Positions 15,088-24,605 are shown, counted from the stretch's first letter. The stretch: DNA of 47,348 nt from Kutzneria sp. (GCA_019239965.1 JAFAZC010000032.1:1-47348); one strand, 5' to 3'. A program made the numbers and translations. The notes: generated from the sequence alone by a model not told the origin.

Positions 15088-15147
15088 GCCGCCGCTGAAG
15101 CGTTATTGGCTGGCGGCCACCAGCGGGCGGGGCGATGATGACGTCTT

Positions 15148-15936
15148 GTGCACGCCAACCTCGATGAGCTGATCGCCGAAGCCGAGGCAGTTGATATCAG
15201 TGGCTGGGATTTCTCCTGGTTGCGGGGCCGTGCCACCGAGCAACGCCCGCCCTGGGGTTACCAGCGGCTCATGGGAGAGAAAATCGGCCGGTCAACGATA
15301 GCGCTGGACATCCAGACCGGCGGCGGCGAAGTCCTCGCCGGGGTTGCGCAGCGTGCCGCCAGGGGGATGGTCGCCACCGAGTCCTGGCCCCCCAATATCA
15401 CGCGTGCGCAGGAGAACCTGCGAGCGAAGGGGGTCGTGGTGGTCGCCGACGAGGACCAGCCGCCGTTGCCCTTCGCGGACAACACGTTCGACCTGGTGAC
15501 CAGCCGCCATCCGGTCAGGACCTACTGGGAGGAGATCACCCGCGTCCTGGCACCGGGCGGCACCTACTTCTCGCAGCAGGTCGGACCGGACAGCGGCCAC
15601 GAGGTCTATGACTTCTTCCTCGGACCACAGCCGTTGGGGCGGACTGGTCGCGAGCCCGAGCTGGTGCGAGCCGAGGCCGAGCGGGCCGGGCTGGACGTTG
15701 TCGACCTGCGGACCGCTGAACTCAGGATGGAGTTCTTCGACGTGGGCGCGATGGTCTACTTTCTGCGCAAGGTGATCTGGTTCGTGGCGGACTTCACCGT
15801 CGAGAAGTACCGCGACCGCCTGACGGCCCTACACGAGCAGATTGGCAGGGACGGGCCGTTCGTCGCCTGTTCGCGTCGTTTTCTGATCGAGGCACGCAAG
15901 CCGGCGCGCCCCCCATCCAGCCAAGAGTGTCCGTGA
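15148..15936 (+). CDS. Class I SAM-dependent methyltransferase
   Basis: A 262-residue soluble protein. Motif I is LDIQTGGGEVL (normally D.G.G.G), the middle carries LPFADNTFDLVTSRHPV, and a post-motif reads EITRVLAPGGTYFSQQVG, as in methyltransferase-11 type enzymes acting on small molecules or tRNA. Start GTG 15148. It lies 60 bases after the SpoU gene in the same direction and may be cotranscribed. The C-terminal 100 residues (FFDVGAMVYFLRKVIWFV) are well conserved in unassigned actinobacterial homologues by my recollection. Substrate unknown. Confidence 0.82.
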   Translation: MHANLDELIAEAEAVDISGWDFSWLRGRATEQRPPWGYQRLMGEKIGRSTIALDIQTGGGEVLAGVAQRAARGMVATESWPPNITRAQENLRAKGVVVVADEDQPPLPFADNTFDLVTSRHPVRTYWEEITRVLAPGGTYFSQQVGPDSGHEVYDFFLGPQPLGRTGREPELVRAEAERAGLDVVDLRTAELRMEFFDVGAMVYFLRKVIWFVADFTVEKYRDRLTALHEQIGRDGPFVACSRRFLIEARKPARPPSSQECP

Positions 15937-15964
15937 CATCATCCGCGCTGGATAGGGTGAACGT

Positions 15965-16594
15965 ATGGGGTCGCTTCAGCACGTCGCGGTGTTCACTGGG
16001 TCGTCTGTGGGCCATGCGCCGGCCTACGGGGACGCGGCCGAGTCGTTCGGCCGGGATCTCGCCGAGGCCGGTGTCGGCATCGTGTTCGGTGGCGGGCGGG
16101 TGGGTCTGATGGGCCGGCTCGCCGACGGCGCTTTGGCCGGCGGGGGACAGGTGCACGGTGTGATGCCGCGATCCCTTGTGGACCGGGAGATAGCGCACAA
16201 GGGGCTGACCAAGCTCCAGATCGTCGAGACCATGCACGAACGCAAGGCGGCGATGGCCGCGGCCGCCGACGCCTTCGTCGCGCTGCCCGGCGGGGCCGGC
16301 ACACTCGAGGAGCTCTTCGAGGCGTGGACCTGGCAACAGCTCGGCCTGCACGACAAACCGGTCGCGCTGCTGGACGTGGACGGGTTCTGGAAGCCGCTGG
16401 TGCGGATGGTCGATCACATGGTCTCGACGGGCTTCTTGGCCGGGTCCTTCCGTGACGCGCTGCTCGTCGTGCCGGACGCCGCCGCCCTGCTCGCCGCCGT
16501 GGGCGCCTGGCAGCCTCCCAGGCACAAGTGGTCTCGGCCTGAGGCTGGTCGCCTCGGGCCGGCACCGCCCGCGGACGGGTGGCCGCGCCGGTAG
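15965..16594 (+). CDS. LOG-family (TIGR00730) phosphoribohydrolase
   Basis: A 209-residue Rossmann protein with VAVFTGSSVGH at the start, VFGGGRVGLMG, and the diagnostic PGGxGTxxE motif as LPGGAGTLEELFE. Proteins of this family cleave nucleoside 5'-monophosphates (cytokinin riboside or AMP-like) to base and ribose 5-phosphate. The start ATG has no Shine-Dalgarno but has TAGGGT exactly 6 bases upstream, which suggests a leaderless mRNA. The C-terminal 25 residues are Pro/Arg-rich and probably disordered. Confidence 0.88.
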   Translation: MGSLQHVAVFTGSSVGHAPAYGDAAESFGRDLAEAGVGIVFGGGRVGLMGRLADGALAGGGQVHGVMPRSLVDREIAHKGLTKLQIVETMHERKAAMAAAADAFVALPGGAGTLEELFEAWTWQQLGLHDKPVALLDVDGFWKPLVRMVDHMVSTGFLAGSFRDALLVVPDAAALLAAVGAWQPPRHKWSRPEAGRLGPAPPADGWPRR

Positions 16595-16646
16595 TGTCTG
16601 GCAGGACGCACCGGGTGCCGGTCCGCGGCAGGGCGGGCGGAGGAGG

Positions 16647-18602
16647 ATGACCGTGACCGATCGGCAGCAGGTGACCACGGTGGGCAGACCGGCGCCCGGT
16701 CCGCGTGGCCGCGACGTGGTGCGGCTCGGATTGGTGATCGGTGCGCTCGGTGTGGTGTTCGGTGATATCGGCACCAGCCCGATCTACACGCTGCAGACCG
16801 TGTTCGACCCCGCCGACCCGCACCCCGTCCCGGTGACCGCGGACAACGTGTTCGGCGTGGTGTCGCTGGTGTTCTGGTCAGTGATGATCATCGTCACTCT
16901 CACCTACGTCGCCTTGGCGATGCGCGCCGACAACGACGGTGAGGGTGGCATCATGGCGCTGATCACGCTGCTGCGGCGGTGGAGCGCCCAGCGGGGCCGT
17001 TCGGCCATCACCGTGCTGCTGGCGCTGGGGGTTTTTGGTGCGTCGCTGTTCGTCGGCGACAGCATGATCACCCCGGCCATCTCGGTGCTGTCCGCGGTGG
17101 AGGGTCTCAAAGTCGCCGAGCCGTCGCTCGGGGAACTGGTCGTGCCGATCACCGCGGTGATCATCGTTGTGTTGTTCATGGCGCAGCGCAAAGGCACCGC
17201 GTCGGTCGGCCGGGTCTTCGGGCCGGTGATGATCGCCTGGTTCGTGACCATCGGCGCCTGCGGGGTTGCCGGCATCGCCGCGCGTCCGGAGATCCTCAAG
17301 GCCCTGTCACCGACCTATGCGCTGGACTTCCTCGTCGGGCATTTCGGTACCGCGTTCTTCGCCCTGGCCGCGGTCGTGCTCGCGGTCACCGGCGCCGAGG
17401 CGCTCTACGCCGACATGGGTCACTTCGGTCGCCGGCCGATCACCCGGGCCTGGCTGGTGCTGGTGTTCCCCGCCTGCGTGCTCAGCTATCTCGGCCAGGG
17501 AGCCCTGATACTGGGTGATCCTGGCAACGTCAGCGGGCCGTTCTTCCTCCTCGCGCCGGCATGGGCACGCCTGCCGCTGGTGCTGCTGGCGACCGCGGCC
17601 ACGGTGATCGCCTCCCAGGCCGTGATCACCGGCGCGTACTCGGTCGCGGCCCAGGCGGCCCAGCTCGGCTATCTGCCCAGGCTTCGGGTCGCGCACACCT
17701 CGGAGTCCGAGATCGGCCAGATCTACGTCCCGTGGGTCAACTGGCTGCTGATGGCCTCGGTGCTGACCCTGGTCTTCGCCTTCCGCAGTTCCGCGGCGCT
17801 GGCTTTCGCGTTCGGCATGGCGGTCACCGCGACGATCACCATCACCACCCTGCTGTTCTTCTACGTCGCCCGGTGGCGGTGGGGCACACCGCTGTGGCTG
17901 ATCGGCCTCGGCGCCACTGTGTTGCTTCTGGTCGATCTGCTGTTCGTCGCGGCCAACCTGACCAAACTCGTCCACGGCGCGTGGCTGCCGCTGCTGATCG
18001 GCCTCACCACGTTCACCGTCATGACCACCTGGCAGCGCGGGCGAGAGATCGTCACCGCCGAGCGCGAGCGACGCGAGGGACCGCTGCGCGCTTTCGTGGA
18101 CCATCTGCACGGCAACAAGACGTCAATCGCCCGTGTCCCCGGCACGGCCGTCTTCCTCAACCGCGGCAAGCGGACCGCACCCCTGGCCCTGCGTGCCAGC
18201 GTCGAGCACAACCATGTTCGGCACGAGCACGTCGTGATCGTGTCGATCGAAACCGAAACCGTGCCCCGCGTTCCCGCGGCCGAACGGACAGTGGTCGACC
18301 CTCTCGGTGACACCGACGACGGCATCACCCACGTCACGGCACGCTTCGGCTATATGGAGTCCCCGAACGTGCCCGCCGCGCTGCGCACACTCGACTCGAC
18401 CGAGACCGAAGGCCGGCTGCGACTGGACAAGGCGTCTTACTTCCTGTCGAAGATCGAACTGCGGTGCGGTACCGCCCCGACCATGTCCATCTGGCGCAAG
18501 CGGCTGTTCATCGCCACCTCCTACCTCGCCGCCGACGCCGCCGAGCACTTCGCCCTTCCTCGCGATCGCACCGTTGTCATGGGCTCCTACATCGACGTGT
18601 GA
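16647..18602 (+). CDS. kup: Kup-type potassium uptake transporter
   Basis: A 651-residue integral membrane protein. About 12 helices occupy residues 20-460 and a cytoplasmic C-terminal domain fills the rest. The N-terminal signature GVVFGDIGTSPIYTLQ and LFVGDSMITPAISVLSAVEG are diagnostic of the KUP/HAK/KT family of K+/H+ symporters. Length matches the family (about 620-680). The start ATG is preceded directly by GGAGGAGG. An open frame runs further upstream through the LOG gene and is not coding. It is the last gene of the rightward run and faces the M20 peptidase gene. Confidence 0.93.
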   Translation: MTVTDRQQVTTVGRPAPGPRGRDVVRLGLVIGALGVVFGDIGTSPIYTLQTVFDPADPHPVPVTADNVFGVVSLVFWSVMIIVTLTYVALAMRADNDGEGGIMALITLLRRWSAQRGRSAITVLLALGVFGASLFVGDSMITPAISVLSAVEGLKVAEPSLGELVVPITAVIIVVLFMAQRKGTASVGRVFGPVMIAWFVTIGACGVAGIAARPEILKALSPTYALDFLVGHFGTAFFALAAVVLAVTGAEALYADMGHFGRRPITRAWLVLVFPACVLSYLGQGALILGDPGNVSGPFFLLAPAWARLPLVLLATAATVIASQAVITGAYSVAAQAAQLGYLPRLRVAHTSESEIGQIYVPWVNWLLMASVLTLVFAFRSSAALAFAFGMAVTATITITTLLFFYVARWRWGTPLWLIGLGATVLLLVDLLFVAANLTKLVHGAWLPLLIGLTTFTVMTTWQRGREIVTAERERREGPLRAFVDHLHGNKTSIARVPGTAVFLNRGKRTAPLALRASVEHNHVRHEHVVIVSIETETVPRVPAAERTVVDPLGDTDDGITHVTARFGYMESPNVPAALRTLDSTETEGRLRLDKASYFLSKIELRCGTAPTMSIWRKRLFIATSYLAADAAEHFALPRDRTVVMGSYIDV

Positions 18603-18627
18603 GCCGCCCACCGCACGGACGGCATGA

Positions 18628-19923
18628 TCAGCAACCGGACAGAAAGTGGTCCAGGACGCGGGCACCGAAACGGAGCCCCTCAACGGGCACCCGTTCGTCC
18701 ACGCCGTGGGCCATGGAGCGGTAGTCGAACCCTTCGGGCAGCCAGAGCGGGGAGAACCCGTATCCGGGGATGCCCAGCGCGGCGAACGCCTTGGCGTCGG
18801 TTCCCCCGCCGAGGCAGTACGGCACGACGACCGCCTCCGGATCCTGCGACCGCACCGCCGCCGCCATCGCGTCGAACCACACAGAGTCCACCGGCGCCTG
18901 CACCGGACCCTGGGTGACCAGCGGTTCCCGCTCCACGTCTGGGCCGATCAACTCGTCCAGTACCGCGTCCAGTTCCTCCTGCGTGCCGGGAAGGACCCGC
19001 GTATCGATCTCCGCGACGGCGGTGCTCGGAATCACGTTCACCTTGTACCCGGCGCGCAGCACGGTCGGGGTCGTGCTGTTGCGTATCGTCGACTCCACCA
19101 GGGCGCCGGCCTTGCCCAGCCGAGCGACCGTGCCATCCACATCGGACAGATCGACGTCGACACCGAGCGCGGCACCGGTGCGGAGCAGGAACTGCTGAAC
19201 GGCCGGGGTGAGCCGGACCGGCCACTGGTGTTGCGCGATCCGGCTCACCGCCGCGACCACCCGGGTCACCGCGTTCTGGTCGTTGCGGCGTGAGCCGTGG
19301 CCGGCGCGGCCCCGTGCGATGAGCCGGATGTGCGATGTTCCGCGTTCGGCGGTGCCGACCGGGTACAGCCGCACGCCGTTGACGTGGTAGGTGTAGCCGC
19401 CGGACTCACCGATCGCCGCCGCGCAGTCACCGAACAGGTGCGGATGGTCGGCCACGAGCCACTGCGCGCCGTACTCGCCGCCGTCCTCCTCGTCTGCGAC
19501 GAAGGCAAGCACGATGTCGCGGCGGGGCCCGCGATTCTCGCGGTGCCAGCGGGAGACGGTGGACACCAGCTCGGCGACCATGTCCTTCATGTCGGTGGCC
19601 CCGCGTCCCCACACGAAGCCGTCGCGGACCTCGCCGGACAACGGCGGCACCGACCAGTCGGCCGCGTCAGCCGGCACCACGTCGAGATGGGCGTGCGCCA
19701 ACAGCGGAGGCAGACTGGGGTCTCTGCCCGTCACCCTGGCGATCACGTTGGTACGCTGGGGCTTGCGTTCCAACAGAACCGGCTCGAGGCCGGCCTCGGT
19801 CAGCCGTTCGGCCACGAACTCGGCGGCCGCGCGCTCACCGGCGCCGTCTCCGTTGCCATGGTTTGTGGTGTCGAACCTGATCAGTGTGGAGCACAGCTCG
19901 ACGACGTCGGTGCGGTCGCTCAT
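18628..19923 (-). CDS. M20-family metallopeptidase
   Basis: A 431-residue cytoplasmic peptidase of the ArgE/DapE/CPG2 group. Zinc ligands and catalytic residues can be picked out: HAHLDVV (His, Asp), GRGATDMKD (bridging Asp), ADEEDGG (general-base Glu pair), a GTD in GGGTDAKAFAALGIPGYG, and the late His in MAHGVDERVP. The dimerisation lid lies at about residues 190-310. Start ATG 19923 overlaps the stop of the M55 D-aminopeptidase gene by 4 bases, so the two are cotranslated. Next to a dipeptide transporter, a dipeptidase or aminoacylase role on imported peptides is most likely. Confidence 0.88.
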   Translation of the reverse strand: MSDRTDVVELCSTLIRFDTTNHGNGDGAGERAAAEFVAERLTEAGLEPVLLERKPQRTNVIARVTGRDPSLPPLLAHAHLDVVPADAADWSVPPLSGEVRDGFVWGRGATDMKDMVAELVSTVSRWHRENRGPRRDIVLAFVADEEDGGEYGAQWLVADHPHLFGDCAAAIGESGGYTYHVNGVRLYPVGTAERGTSHIRLIARGRAGHGSRRNDQNAVTRVVAAVSRIAQHQWPVRLTPAVQQFLLRTGAALGVDVDLSDVDGTVARLGKAGALVESTIRNSTTPTVLRAGYKVNVIPSTAVAEIDTRVLPGTQEELDAVLDELIGPDVEREPLVTQGPVQAPVDSVWFDAMAAAVRSQDPEAVVVPYCLGGGTDAKAFAALGIPGYGFSPLWLPEGFDYRSMAHGVDERVPVEGLRFGARVLDHFLSGC

Positions 19924-20747
19924 CCGTACACCGACTCCACGGCGCCCGACGCGATCGCGGTCACGATCTTGAAGGCCTTCATCGCCTCGGTCATCGACTC
20001 CGCGTCGAACCCCACCCGCAGCGGTGACACCTGGTGGACGGTCGGAATGACCGCCGCCGCCGCGGCGAGATGGGTCGCGTCGAATTCGACCTCGATCCGG
20101 TGTGGAGCCGGCCTCGGCTCTCTTCTGCCCGCGAGCGCCGTGGCCACCGTCGCCTCGGCCCGGATCAACGCGGCGGTGCGGCTGGGCGGCAGGCAGATCG
20201 CCGAGTAGCGGCTGACACACTCTTTCACCGCCGCCTGCCGCGCGTCGGGCGCATAGTCACCGGCGTCAGCGCAGGTGAGGTCGTCGCCGGTGACCAAGAG
20301 CAGCGGAACGCCGTGCTCGGCGGCCATGGCGGCGTTGAGCCGGCCCTCGCTGGCATGCACACCGTCCAGCCACACTCCGGTGACCGAGTTGCCCAGATAG
20401 GTGTGCGCCAGCACGCCGTCGGAGCCCGCGGCCGTGTGGTAGCCGAGGAAGACCACCCCGTCGACCCCGGTGTCGATGCCCTGCATCATCGACAGTGGCT
20501 TGTGCCGGCCGGTGAGCATCCTCGCCCGCTCGTCGAGGTCCTCCAGGAGCAGATTGCGCTGGGAGTCGTGGGCCTCGTTGACCAGGACGTCGGACGCCCC
20601 GCCGTCGAACAGGCCGGCGACGCAGGCGTTGACATCGCCGGTGAACATCCGGCGGAAGCGCTGCCACTGCTCCGTTCCTGGCGCCACATCGGCCGGCCAG
20701 GTGACCCCTGTGGCGCCTTCCATGTCTGCCGAGATGAGGATTCGCAT
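19920..20747 (-). CDS. M55-family D-aminopeptidase (DppA-like)
   Basis: A 275-residue cytoplasmic metallopeptidase matching Bacillus subtilis DppA, a decameric zinc D-aminopeptidase that cleaves D-Ala-D-Ala and D-Ala-Gly-Gly. The known metal ligands fall at identical numbers here: Asp8 and Glu10 (SADMEG), His60 (NEAHDSQR), His104 (GYHTAAG), with His115 and a Glu at 134 nearby. The start is preceded by TAACGT 7 bases away on the minus strand, suggesting a leaderless transcript. Divergent from the dipeptide ABC operon and coupled to the M20 gene, so import and cleavage of D-amino-acid peptides are coordinated. Confidence 0.92.
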   Translation of the reverse strand: MRILISADMEGATGVTWPADVAPGTEQWQRFRRMFTGDVNACVAGLFDGGASDVLVNEAHDSQRNLLLEDLDERARMLTGRHKPLSMMQGIDTGVDGVVFLGYHTAAGSDGVLAHTYLGNSVTGVWLDGVHASEGRLNAAMAAEHGVPLLLVTGDDLTCADAGDYAPDARQAAVKECVSRYSAICLPPSRTAALIRAEATVATALAGRREPRPAPHRIEVEFDATHLAAAAAVIPTVHQVSPLRVGFDAESMTEAMKAFKIVTAIASGAVESVYG

Positions 20748-20752
20748 GGCCG

Positions 20753-20798
20753 GTACGTTACGGGTCCCGCGGCATGGCCAGGCCGAGTACGTTACGGG
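20753..20798. repeat. 12-bp direct repeat in the dpp-type divergent promoter region
   Basis: GTACGTTACGGG occurs at 20753-20764 and 20787-20798, 34 bases apart. On the minus strand each copy provides a TAACGT -10-like hexamer. The copy nearer the M55 gene would start its transcript at the ATG. The repeat may be a regulator site or two alternative promoters. Confidence 0.5.
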
Positions 20799-20811
20799 GT
20801 TGGTACGACCA

Positions 20812-20851
20812 GTCGACAATTGTTGACACATTGCGGTGCCAGATGGTTACT
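20812..20851 (+). promoter_or_regulatory. Sigma70-type promoter with overlapping palindrome for the ABC operon
   Basis: A perfect -35 TTGACA lies at 20823-20828, followed 17 bases later by GTTACT (20846-20851) as a -10. GTCGACAATTGTTGAC (20812-20827) is a 16-bp palindrome with one mismatched pair that covers the -35. A repressor bound there would block the promoter. Transcription would start about 25 bases before the binding-protein GTG. Confidence 0.6.
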
Positions 20852-20881
20852 TCTTGCCAACCATGGAGGGAGTGGGTTGAC

Positions 20882-22684
20882 GTGGGCTTCCGGAGACTCG
20901 CCGCCGGCCTGGTAGCCACGGCGTTGGCACTGCTCGGCGCGTCGACCGCGACCGGGGCTGGCGCTCCCACCGCCCACGCCGCCGACCAGAAGGTCCTGCG
21001 GGTCGCGGTCACCACCACTGTCGCCTCCCTCAACCCGTTCCTCGCCTCCCACGCGGCCGACACCGAGTTCGGCCGGTTGATGTATGAGTTCCTCACCGCC
21101 GACGACCAGAAGGACCAGCACCCCATTGGCGGCCTCGCCGACAAGTGGGACGTGGCCAAGGACAACCTGACCTGGACCTTCCACGTCCGCGACGGGATGA
21201 CGTGGTCCGACCGCCAGCCGATCACCAGCCGGGACATCGCCTACACCTACAACCTGATGCTGACCAATCCCACGGCCGGCACCGCCAACGGGAACTTCGT
21301 CAAGAACTTCGACACGGTCACCGCCCCCGACGAGCACACCGTCGTGATCAAAACCAAGCGTCCACAGGCCACGATGCTGGCACTGGACGTACCGATCGTG
21401 CCCGAGCACGTGTGGTCGAAGGTGACCGACATCGGCAAGTACACCAATCTGCAGTTCCCCGTCGTCGGCAGCGGACCGTTCGTGCTCACCGACTACAAGC
21501 AGGACCAGTACGCCACGCTCAAGGCCAACCCCACCTTCTTCCGCGGCCGGCCGGCCATCGACGAACTGCAGTTCATCCACTACGACAATCCCGACGCGGC
21601 CGTCCAGGGCCTACTCAAGGGCGATGTCGACCTGGTGAGCCGGCTGACCCCCGCACAGTTCAACGCGTTGCAGGGCAAGCCGAACATCGCGCTCAACAAG
21701 GCACAGGGCCACCGGCTCAACGACCTGCTGATCAATCCCGGCGCGCAGACCAACACCCACGAGCGGATCGGCGACGGCAACCCGGCGCTGGCCGATGTGA
21801 CACTGCGCCAGGCCATCGCGCAGGCCATCGACGCCAAGACTCTTGTCGACAAGGTCTACGGCGGCTACGCCGAGGTCGGCAGCGGCTACATCCCTCCGGT
21901 GTTCAGCCAGTACCACTGGTCGCCACCCGCTGACCAAGAGCGCGGGTTCGACCTCGCCGCGGCCAACAGGACCCTGGACGCGGCCGGCTACCCCAAGGGC
22001 ACTGACGGCATCCGGGTGGACAAGACCGGCAAGCCGCTCACCCTGCGGCTACTGGGAGACAGCGGTACCGCCACCGACCAGCCCAGTTCGCAGTACGTCA
22101 AGAGCTGGCTCGGCCAGATCGGCATCGGCGTCGACGTGCAGATGGTCTCCAGTGACAAGTTCAGCGACGCCGGCGTCGCGGGCCGTTACGACCTCGCCTT
22201 CGGCTCGTGGGGCGCCAACCCCGATCCCGATGCGGTGCTTGCGGTGCAGACCTGCGCCAACCTGCCCGACGCCGCCGGTAACGGCAACAGCGAGAACTTC
22301 CTGTGCGACCCCGACTACGAGCGGCTCTACGCCGAACAGAGCGCGGAACTGGACACCGCCAAGCGGGCCGAGATCGTCAAACAGATGCAGGCGCGACTGT
22401 ACGAACTGGACACCTCCGTCATCACCGCCTACCCCAACCAGCTGGAGGCCTACCGCTCCGACCACGTCACCGGCTTTGGCCTGCAACCCGATCCGGGCGG
22501 GGTGATCACCCAGCAGAACGGCTACTGGGGCTACTACTATGCCAAGCCCGCGGCCGCGGCCGAGCAGTCCGCGGGAGCCGGCCTCGGCCTGCTTATCGGG
22601 ATCGCCGTCGCGGTCGTGCTGGTCGCGGGCGCCGCGCTGCTGGTCGTGCGGCGTCGCAGGGTGAACGCGGACGAACGCGAGTGA
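20882..22684 (+). CDS. Dipeptide/oligopeptide-binding protein, C-terminally membrane-anchored
   Basis: A 600-residue extracytoplasmic solute-binding protein family 5 member. Residues 1-33 are a Sec signal peptide ending AHA before ADQ. There is no lipobox cysteine, so it is not a lipoprotein. The mature part has the family's TWTFHVRDGMTWSDRQPITS and VVGSGPFVLTDYK. At the C-terminus a strong helix (LGLLIGIAVAVVLVAGAALL, about residues 565-590) followed by RRRR forms a membrane anchor. Start GTG 20882 has GGAGGGAG about 10 bases upstream. First gene of a five-gene operon and the specificity component for peptide uptake. Confidence 0.88.
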   Translation: MGFRRLAAGLVATALALLGASTATGAGAPTAHAADQKVLRVAVTTTVASLNPFLASHAADTEFGRLMYEFLTADDQKDQHPIGGLADKWDVAKDNLTWTFHVRDGMTWSDRQPITSRDIAYTYNLMLTNPTAGTANGNFVKNFDTVTAPDEHTVVIKTKRPQATMLALDVPIVPEHVWSKVTDIGKYTNLQFPVVGSGPFVLTDYKQDQYATLKANPTFFRGRPAIDELQFIHYDNPDAAVQGLLKGDVDLVSRLTPAQFNALQGKPNIALNKAQGHRLNDLLINPGAQTNTHERIGDGNPALADVTLRQAIAQAIDAKTLVDKVYGGYAEVGSGYIPPVFSQYHWSPPADQERGFDLAAANRTLDAAGYPKGTDGIRVDKTGKPLTLRLLGDSGTATDQPSSQYVKSWLGQIGIGVDVQMVSSDKFSDAGVAGRYDLAFGSWGANPDPDAVLAVQTCANLPDAAGNGNSENFLCDPDYERLYAEQSAELDTAKRAEIVKQMQARLYELDTSVITAYPNQLEAYRSDHVTGFGLQPDPGGVITQQNGYWGYYYAKPAAAAEQSAGAGLGLLIGIAVAVVLVAGAALLVVRRRRVNADERE

Positions 22685-23712
22685 TTGGGCCCGTGAGCAC
22701 CGCGCTGGCCCCCGACCTCGCCCCGCCCACCACACCAGGTGGGCGGGGCGGCGGCACCGTCCGCCATCTGGCCACCAAACTCGGTGGCGCGGTGGTGAGC
22801 CTGCTGATGGTGATCGTGCTCGGCTTCTTCCTGTTCCGGGTGCTGCCGGGTGACCCGGTCAAGACCATCACCCGTGGCGCTCCGGTCGGGCCACAGCAGC
22901 TGGCGGCACTGCGCCACGAACTCGGCCTCGACAAGCCGATCGCGGCGCAGTTCGTCGATTACCTGGCCCAGCTCGCCCGCGGTGACCTCGGCGAGTCCTA
23001 CCAGTTCCGGGTGCCGGTCAGCACACTGATCGGTGAGCGGATCGGTCCGACGGTGCTGCTGGTCGGTGTGGCCACCGCGCTGGCGATCCTCGTGGGACTG
23101 TGGCTGGGCACCAGGGCGGCGTGGCGGCGCGGCAGCCGGTTCGACCGGATATCCACCGGGGTGGCGCTGCTGCTGTGGTCGGCCCCGACGTTCTGGCTTG
23201 GCCTGGTTCTGCTGACGGTCACCGGCAACCTGTTTCCCAGCCAAGGGCTGATCAACCCCAACACGCCAGCCGGTTTCCTTCCGCAGACCCTGGATCTGCT
23301 GCACCACCTGACCCTGCCGTGCCTGACCCTTGTCGCGGTGCTCTACGCGCAGTACCTGCTCGTGATGCGGTCCTCGCTGCTGGAGGAGATGAACGCCGAC
23401 TATCTCGTCACGGCCAAGGCCAAGGGCCTGCGCGATGACCTGGTGCGCCGCCGGCACGCGGTTCCCAACGCGATGCTGCCGACCGTGACGCTGATCTTCC
23501 TCAATCTCGGTCTCGTGGTGTCCGGAGCCGTCACCGTCGAGACCGTGTTCTCCTGGCCCGGTCTCGGACTGCTGACCTACCAGGCGCTGCAGGGACCCGA
23601 CCTTCCGCTGCTGCAAGGGCTGTTCGTGGTGCTCGCCGGAGCGGTTCTGGTGATGAACCTGATCGCCGAGCTGCTGTACCAGGTCATCGATCCCAGGGTG
23701 CGTGCGACATGA
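22681..23712 (+). CDS. Peptide ABC transporter permease (DppB-type)
   Basis: A 343-residue inner-membrane permease with about six helices. FFLFRVLPGDPV in TM1 and GDLGESYQFRVPV are DppB/OppB hallmarks. The EAA loop that contacts the ATPases is MNADYLVTAKAKGLRDDLV. GTG 22681 overlaps the previous stop by 4 bases, and GTG 22693 is an alternative. About 25 extra N-terminal residues (Pro/Gly-rich) precede TM1. Pairs with the DppC-type permease next to it. Confidence 0.92.
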   Translation: MIGPVSTALAPDLAPPTTPGGRGGGTVRHLATKLGGAVVSLLMVIVLGFFLFRVLPGDPVKTITRGAPVGPQQLAALRHELGLDKPIAAQFVDYLAQLARGDLGESYQFRVPVSTLIGERIGPTVLLVGVATALAILVGLWLGTRAAWRRGSRFDRISTGVALLLWSAPTFWLGLVLLTVTGNLFPSQGLINPNTPAGFLPQTLDLLHHLTLPCLTLVAVLYAQYLLVMRSSLLEEMNADYLVTAKAKGLRDDLVRRRHAVPNAMLPTVTLIFLNLGLVVSGAVTVETVFSWPGLGLLTYQALQGPDLPLLQGLFVVLAGAVLVMNLIAELLYQVIDPRVRAT

Positions 23713-24605
23713 GCACACCAAGCCCGACCGCCATCGCCTGGCAGCGTCGCCGCGCGGCCGTCGGACGGGTGTGGCAGGAGTTCCTGTCCGACCGCGGCGG
23801 GCTGTTCGGACTGGCGGCACTGTCGCTGATCGTGGCACTGGCCGTGTTCGCTCCACTGCTGTCAGACGCCTCGGGTCTGGATCCCACCCACGCCACCGGC
23901 CGGCCACTGGAAGCGCCCAGCGGACACTTCCTGCTCGGCACCGACAACCTCGGCCGTTCCGTACTGCTGCAGGTGTGGTGGGGTGCCCGGATCTCCCTGC
24001 TGGTCGGCGTGCTGGCCACGCTGGTGTCGGTCGGGATCGGCACCCTGGTCGGCGTCGCCGCCGCGCACTTCGGCGGCTGGACCTCGGCGGTGCTGATGCG
24101 GTTCACCGACTTCTTCCTGGTGCTGCCGTCGCTGGTGCTGGCCATCGCGCTGTCCACCGTGCTCAACCGGGGAATCTTCGCCATCGTCCTCGCGGTCGGC
24201 GTCACGTCCTGGCCGAGCACGGCACGCCTGGTTCGAGCACAGACGCTGGCGGTGGAGTCCCGCCCCTACATCGAACGCGCCTGGGCACTGGGGGCAGGAC
24301 ACGTCCACGTCATCATCCGACACGTGTTGCCCGCGGTTGCCGCGCTCGTCTTCGCCAACACCACGCTGACCGTGGCGAACTCGATCATCGCCGAGTCCAC
24401 GCTGTCGTTTCTCGGCCTCGGCGACCCCAACGCCGCGTCGTGGGGCGAGATGCTCAACGCCGCGTTGGGCAGTGGCGCCGTGACCTACGGGGCGTGGTGG
24501 TACCTGCTACCGCCGGGACTGGCGATCGCCTTGGTGGTACTGGCGTTCATGCTGGCCGGGCGGGCGCTGGAAACCGTGCTCAACCCGCGACTGAGGGAGC
24601 GCTAG
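23709..24605 (+). CDS. Peptide ABC transporter permease (DppC-type)
   Basis: A 298-residue inner-membrane permease. The N-terminal helix is followed by HFLLGTDNLGRSVLLQVWWG and GARISLLVGV, the typical DppC/OppC entry sequence. Around 180-200 is the EAA loop (SRPYIERAWALGAGHVHVI), and near the end STLSFLGLGDPNAASWGEML. Overlaps the DppB-type gene by 4 bases. Forms the transmembrane channel heterodimer with it. Confidence 0.93.
   Translation: MSTPSPTAIAWQRRRAAVGRVWQEFLSDRGGLFGLAALSLIVALAVFAPLLSDASGLDPTHATGRPLEAPSGHFLLGTDNLGRSVLLQVWWGARISLLVGVLATLVSVGIGTLVGVAAAHFGGWTSAVLMRFTDFFLVLPSLVLAIALSTVLNRGIFAIVLAVGVTSWPSTARLVRAQTLAVESRPYIERAWALGAGHVHVIIRHVLPAVAALVFANTTLTVANSIIAESTLSFLGLGDPNAASWGEMLNAALGSGAVTYGAWWYLLPPGLAIALVVLAFMLAGRALETVLNPRLRER

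Noticed and set aside
18603..18627. Terminator between kup and the M20 gene
   Set aside because: Only 25 bases separate the convergent stops, and no stem followed by a T-run is visible.
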